This document shows positions 40,727 through 42,728 of a DNA stretch of 42,728 nucleotides, piece by piece. The first letter of the stretch is position 1. Each line of letters starts with the position of its first letter. Both the position numbers and the translations under genes were made by a program. Origin of the DNA: Porphyromonadaceae bacterium UBA4262 (GTDB lineage: Bacteria > Bacteroidota > Bacteroidia > Bacteroidales > Muribaculaceae); assembly GCA_002396085.1 (NCBI GenBank), contig DGWI01000030.1, positions 1 to 42,728 on the forward strand, given 5' to 3'. The notes under the pieces were generated by a model. It did not search any database and was not told the DNA's origin. It saw nothing but the letters and a program-made list of their open reading frames with translations.

Positions 40727-41158
40727 TTATCTGGCGGGCTGGGTCGTCCACTCGAAGTGCTGTTCGCGCTCGCTGATCCACCAGCGGCCGTCAATCTTAA
40801 CATACTTATCATAGTAGCGCACGGCATGCACGGTGAGTTTGTCTTTGCCGTCCTCCTCGGTCACCAGGGTGGCCAGCGCATAGCAGGTGCCGGTGGCGTG
40901 GGTCTCGTCGATGAAGTCGACGCTCTGCTGGCCGTTCATGTGAAATGACACCTTGGCGGCACCGAAAGCCTTATATTGGCTGATCATGTCGTGCACGTCG
41001 CGGGCCTGCATGCCCAGCTTGTCGCCAAAGTAGACGTCGAGCTTGATGTCGGGGCGGAAGATCTCAACGTAGCAGTCCTGGTTGTTCTTGTCGCTCTCGG
41101 TGGCATAGAAGTCTACTAGCGCCTTCAACTCCATGCGGTCTTGCATTCTGAAATCCAT
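40727..41158 (-). CDS. SnoaL-like (NTF2 fold) protein
   Basis: About 143 residues from MDFRMQDRMELKALVDFYAT. The upstream open frame overlaps the probable promoter and is rejected. The sequence follows the SnoaL-like/NTF2 cone fold: an N-terminal helix with ELKALVDFYATESDKNNQD, then FRPDIKLDVYFG, a helix ARDVHDMISQYKAF and strands ending RYYDKYVKIDGRWWISEREQ. Such proteins are polyketide-cyclase-like enzymes, dehydratases or ligand binders, and no function can be assigned here. It is the first gene of the redox cluster with two flavodoxins and an aldo/keto reductase. Confidence 0.85.
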   Translation of the reverse strand: MDFRMQDRMELKALVDFYATESDKNNQDCYVEIFRPDIKLDVYFGDKLGMQARDVHDMISQYKAFGAAKVSFHMNGQQSVDFIDETHATGTCYALATLVTEEDGKDKLTVHAVRYYDKYVKIDGRWWISEREQHFEWTTQPAR

Positions 41159-41223
41159 CGTAATTGTCTGTTTATTGTGGTTAGTAATATGCTGAATTGG
41201 TGTCATCATCTCGAATGACACTG

Positions 41224-41231
41224 CAAAATTA
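41224..41231 (-). promoter_or_regulatory. -7 element for the SnoaL/flavodoxin/AKR cluster
   Basis: On the minus strand, TAATTTTG lies about 65 bases before the SnoaL-like ATG. No TTG is present at the usual distance upstream, so the promoter is only partly supported. Confidence 0.45.
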
Positions 41232-41335
41232 CAACCATCGCCCGAAACCTGCTTAACACAATTTTCGGGCGATTTTACCAAAATCCGACTTTCGTCTCTA
41301 TTCGCGCTTAGTGAGCAACTCCCCTCTATTTATCG

Positions 41336-41968
41336 TCATGGATACAGAATGCGGATTCTATGTTTGTATAAGCGCGTCATATAGCCGGTCAGACATACTG
41401 CCTTGATGAAAGCTATTGGGTGGTGGCAGATTCCGTAAAAGCGCAACTGCTTCTTTATGCTCATCCTTTTGGCCGCAGAATGATGCGATTTGATAACCGA
41501 TGCTATATGGCTCACGATTTCCTTCTTTTCAGCAAAACTGATTCCACAGCGTACAATGTCTTTGGCACATTTGATGCCTTTTTCTACCAGCAATTCCTCG
41601 CCCAGTTCAGACATATCAGCCTCCAAGGCGAAAGAGTAACGTTCTTGTGCTGCCTCAAAGAGGTCAATCCGTCTGTGTGTTAGATTTCTGTCGTTGGTAA
41701 TGCTCCCTCTTCGCTTGCGATAATGGTACAACGGCAGGTCTATGAACGAAATGCTTTCAGCGCGTGAAAACCATTTGTATGTGGTAGCATAGTCTTCATA
41801 GTATTTGCCTACTGGCATTGGTTCTACTAAAAGTTCACTGCGAAACATCTTGTTCCACAAATAACTCTGAATGCGGTCTGAAAGAATCCATTCAAGGGCT
41901 TTGACTTGTCCTGAAATGAGTTTACAAAATTGTAAACCATAAACAGGACTAACAATGAAGTATGACAA
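41336..41968 (-). pseudogene. Truncated glycosyltransferase (family 2-like, C-terminal part)
   Basis: The open frame of 210 residues resembles the second half of a family 2 glycosyltransferase: SYLWNKMFRSELL, VGKYYEDYATTYKWFSRA, LPLYHYRKRRGSITN and a basic C-terminal tail. The N-terminal nucleotide-sugar domain with its DxD motif is missing. Upstream, at about 41931-41950, an IS3-family element begins, and the first dozen codons (MSYFIVSPVYG) come from the IS. The region is more AT-rich than its neighbours, as for capsule or LPS genes acquired by transfer. It is most likely inactive. Confidence 0.75.
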
Positions 41969-42314
41969 GCGAAAGACGGATTATGAGAAATTGCTCATAA
42001 TCAAGGAGTACTGCGAGACGGACATAGACCGTCGCGGTATCATCGAAAAATTTAAGTTGCGTGGAGATGGCTCACTTATGGAATGGATTCGTAAATTTGT
42101 GGATCCAAACGTAAAAAGAGTAACCGAAGTGAAAGGAAGAAAGATACAACTGCCCCCAGTTCCTGGTTCAGAGACCCTGGAGCAGGAGAATGCCCGCCTG
42201 CGCAAGGAGCTTGAGTTGGCCAAGCTGCGCATCGAGGGCCTTGAGATTATGATAGACATTGCCGAGAACGAGCTGAAGATCCCGATAAGAAAAAAATCCG
42301 GGGCCAAACAGTGA
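41955..42314 (+). CDS. IS3-family transposase OrfA
   Basis: A 119-residue protein. The N-terminal helix-turn-helix (EKLLIIKEYCETDIDRRGII and SLMEWIRKFV) binds the insertion sequence ends. A leucine-zipper-like coiled coil (LEQENARLRKELELAKLRIE) near residues 75-105 mediates multimerisation, and the basic tail ends KKSGAKQ. Its stop TGA (42312-42314) overlaps the GTG of orfB (42311-42313). Confidence 0.88.
   Translation: MKYDKRKTDYEKLLIIKEYCETDIDRRGIIEKFKLRGDGSLMEWIRKFVDPNVKRVTEVKGRKIQLPPVPGSETLEQENARLRKELELAKLRIEGLEIMIDIAENELKIPIRKKSGAKQ
42290..42296 (+). promoter_or_regulatory. Probable programmed -1 frameshift site
   Basis: A run of seven A forms the heptamer A AAA AAA in the orfA frame (codons AGA AAA AAA). 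Slipping back one base joins orfA to the orfB frame with no stop between (continuing ...IRGQTVSRLREL). This is the standard way IS3 elements make the OrfAB transposase. Confidence 0.75.
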
Positions 42315-42728
42315 GCCGCCTGCGCGAGCTTCATCCCCGTGTCACGGCAGATGAGGCATGCGGGCTGTTTGGCTTTACCCGGCAGGCTTATTACCAGGGC
42401 TTCAGGCGCGGCTACGATTGTTCGGTCGCGGTTGACCGGATACTGGACGCGGTGGGCAAGATACGCAAGGTGCATCCTAAGATGGGCATCCGCAAACTCA
42501 AGGTGGTGCTCGCGCGGGACTATGCCATTGATGTGGGCCGCGACAGCCTGTTCGACATCATGCGCAATGCCGGCCTGTTAGTGCGCAAGCGCATGCGGCA
42601 CAGGCGCACCACGTTCTCGGGGCACGGCATGCGGACCTATCCCAACCTGATAAAGGAGATTGTCCCCAGCAGGCCTGACGAGATCTGGGTCACCGACATC
42701 ACCTACCTGCATGTACAGGGCAGGCACA
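42311..42728 (+). CDS. IS3-family transposase OrfB (partial, runs off the window)
   Basis: At least 139 residues, open to the edge. It begins VSRLRELHPRVTADEACGLF with FTRQAYYQ, an HTH_21-like segment (HPKMGIRKLKVVLARDY), and then the start of the integrase catalytic core, PDEIWVTDITYLHVQGR. The aspartate in TDIT is the first of the DDE triad. Translation is likely as an OrfAB fusion by frameshifting at 42290-42296; initiation at GTG 42311 is the alternative. Confidence 0.88.
   Translation, partial: MSRLRELHPRVTADEACGLFGFTRQAYYQGFRRGYDCSVAVDRILDAVGKIRKVHPKMGIRKLKVVLARDYAIDVGRDSLFDIMRNAGLLVRKRMRHRRTTFSGHGMRTYPNLIKEIVPSRPDEIWVTDITYLHVQGRH

Larger units (their letters stand above)
41931..42728 (+). 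mobile_element. IS3-family insertion sequence (partial, right end outside window)
   Basis: It is defined by two overlapping transposase frames (orfA and orfB) in the usual IS3 arrangement. The left end is not precisely known; 41931 is an estimate based on where the glycosyltransferase reading stops making sense. A perfect 8-base inverted repeat (gtttacaa/ttgtaaac, 41920-41937) straddles this boundary. The right end lies beyond the window. Confidence 0.75.

Noticed and set aside
40698..40781. Upstream extension of the soluble flavodoxin
   Set aside because: The extra residues overlap the end of the SnoaL-like gene and do not resemble the fold; MAKVLIAYYS is the family start.

Overview
The window is typical of a Bacteroidales chromosome of moderate GC content. 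A Muribaculaceae- or Prevotella-like member is my best guess from gene content, not a proven placement. Several lines of evidence agree. Promoters match the Bacteroidetes pattern (TTG or TTTG, 19-21 bases, then TAnnTTTG) and Shine-Dalgarno sequences are essentially absent. A complete Bat (aerotolerance) operon is present. There are DUF4296 and DUF2339 proteins, a secreted protein with a type IX-like C-terminal tail, and exported proteins carrying paired dockerin-like calcium loops ending in MLGK.

Layout. Positions 1-6300 (minus strand) hold tRNA-Arg(TCT), a thioredoxin, a DUF4296 lipoprotein, lipoprotein signal peptidase (lspA), a DksA/TraR-like protein and a long isoleucyl-tRNA synthetase (ileS). 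Positions 6300-12100 are a looser region: a hairpin-rich MITE-like element present twice in opposite orientation, an AT-rich orphan gene that ends inside one copy, a DUF2339 membrane protein, a small membrane protein plus HTH pair with a likely operator, and a secreted protein. Positions 12084-21244 (plus strand) are one operon: moxR, DUF58, a BatD/DUF4381-like membrane protein, batA, batB, batC, batD, batE and a PAP2 phosphatase, behind a good promoter. A small DNA-binding protein and a GT-C-like glycosyltransferase follow.

Positions 23300-33400 are the most accessory part. Three minus-strand genes encode large exported proteins built from a shared N-terminal ricin-like module, discoidin-like modules, a SUMF1-like module and dockerin pairs. 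They are interleaved with a DUF4143 ATPase and an AraC-family regulator. Two of the three have the same promoter architecture, with operator-like repeats phased at exactly 21 bases. The ATPase promoter carries an 11-base motif phased at exactly 33 bases. These phased repeats are the strongest candidates here for an undescribed regulatory system.

Positions 33600-41300 (minus strand) return to ordinary genes: tex, a metallophosphoesterase, a PlsC-like acyltransferase, and a likely redox operon (SnoaL-like protein, two flavodoxins, aldo/keto reductase). The window ends with a glycosyltransferase truncated by an IS3-family element that runs off the right edge. Many intergenic gaps hold degenerate simple repeats about 10 bases long, or a dispersed gcagat-type palindromic repeat.
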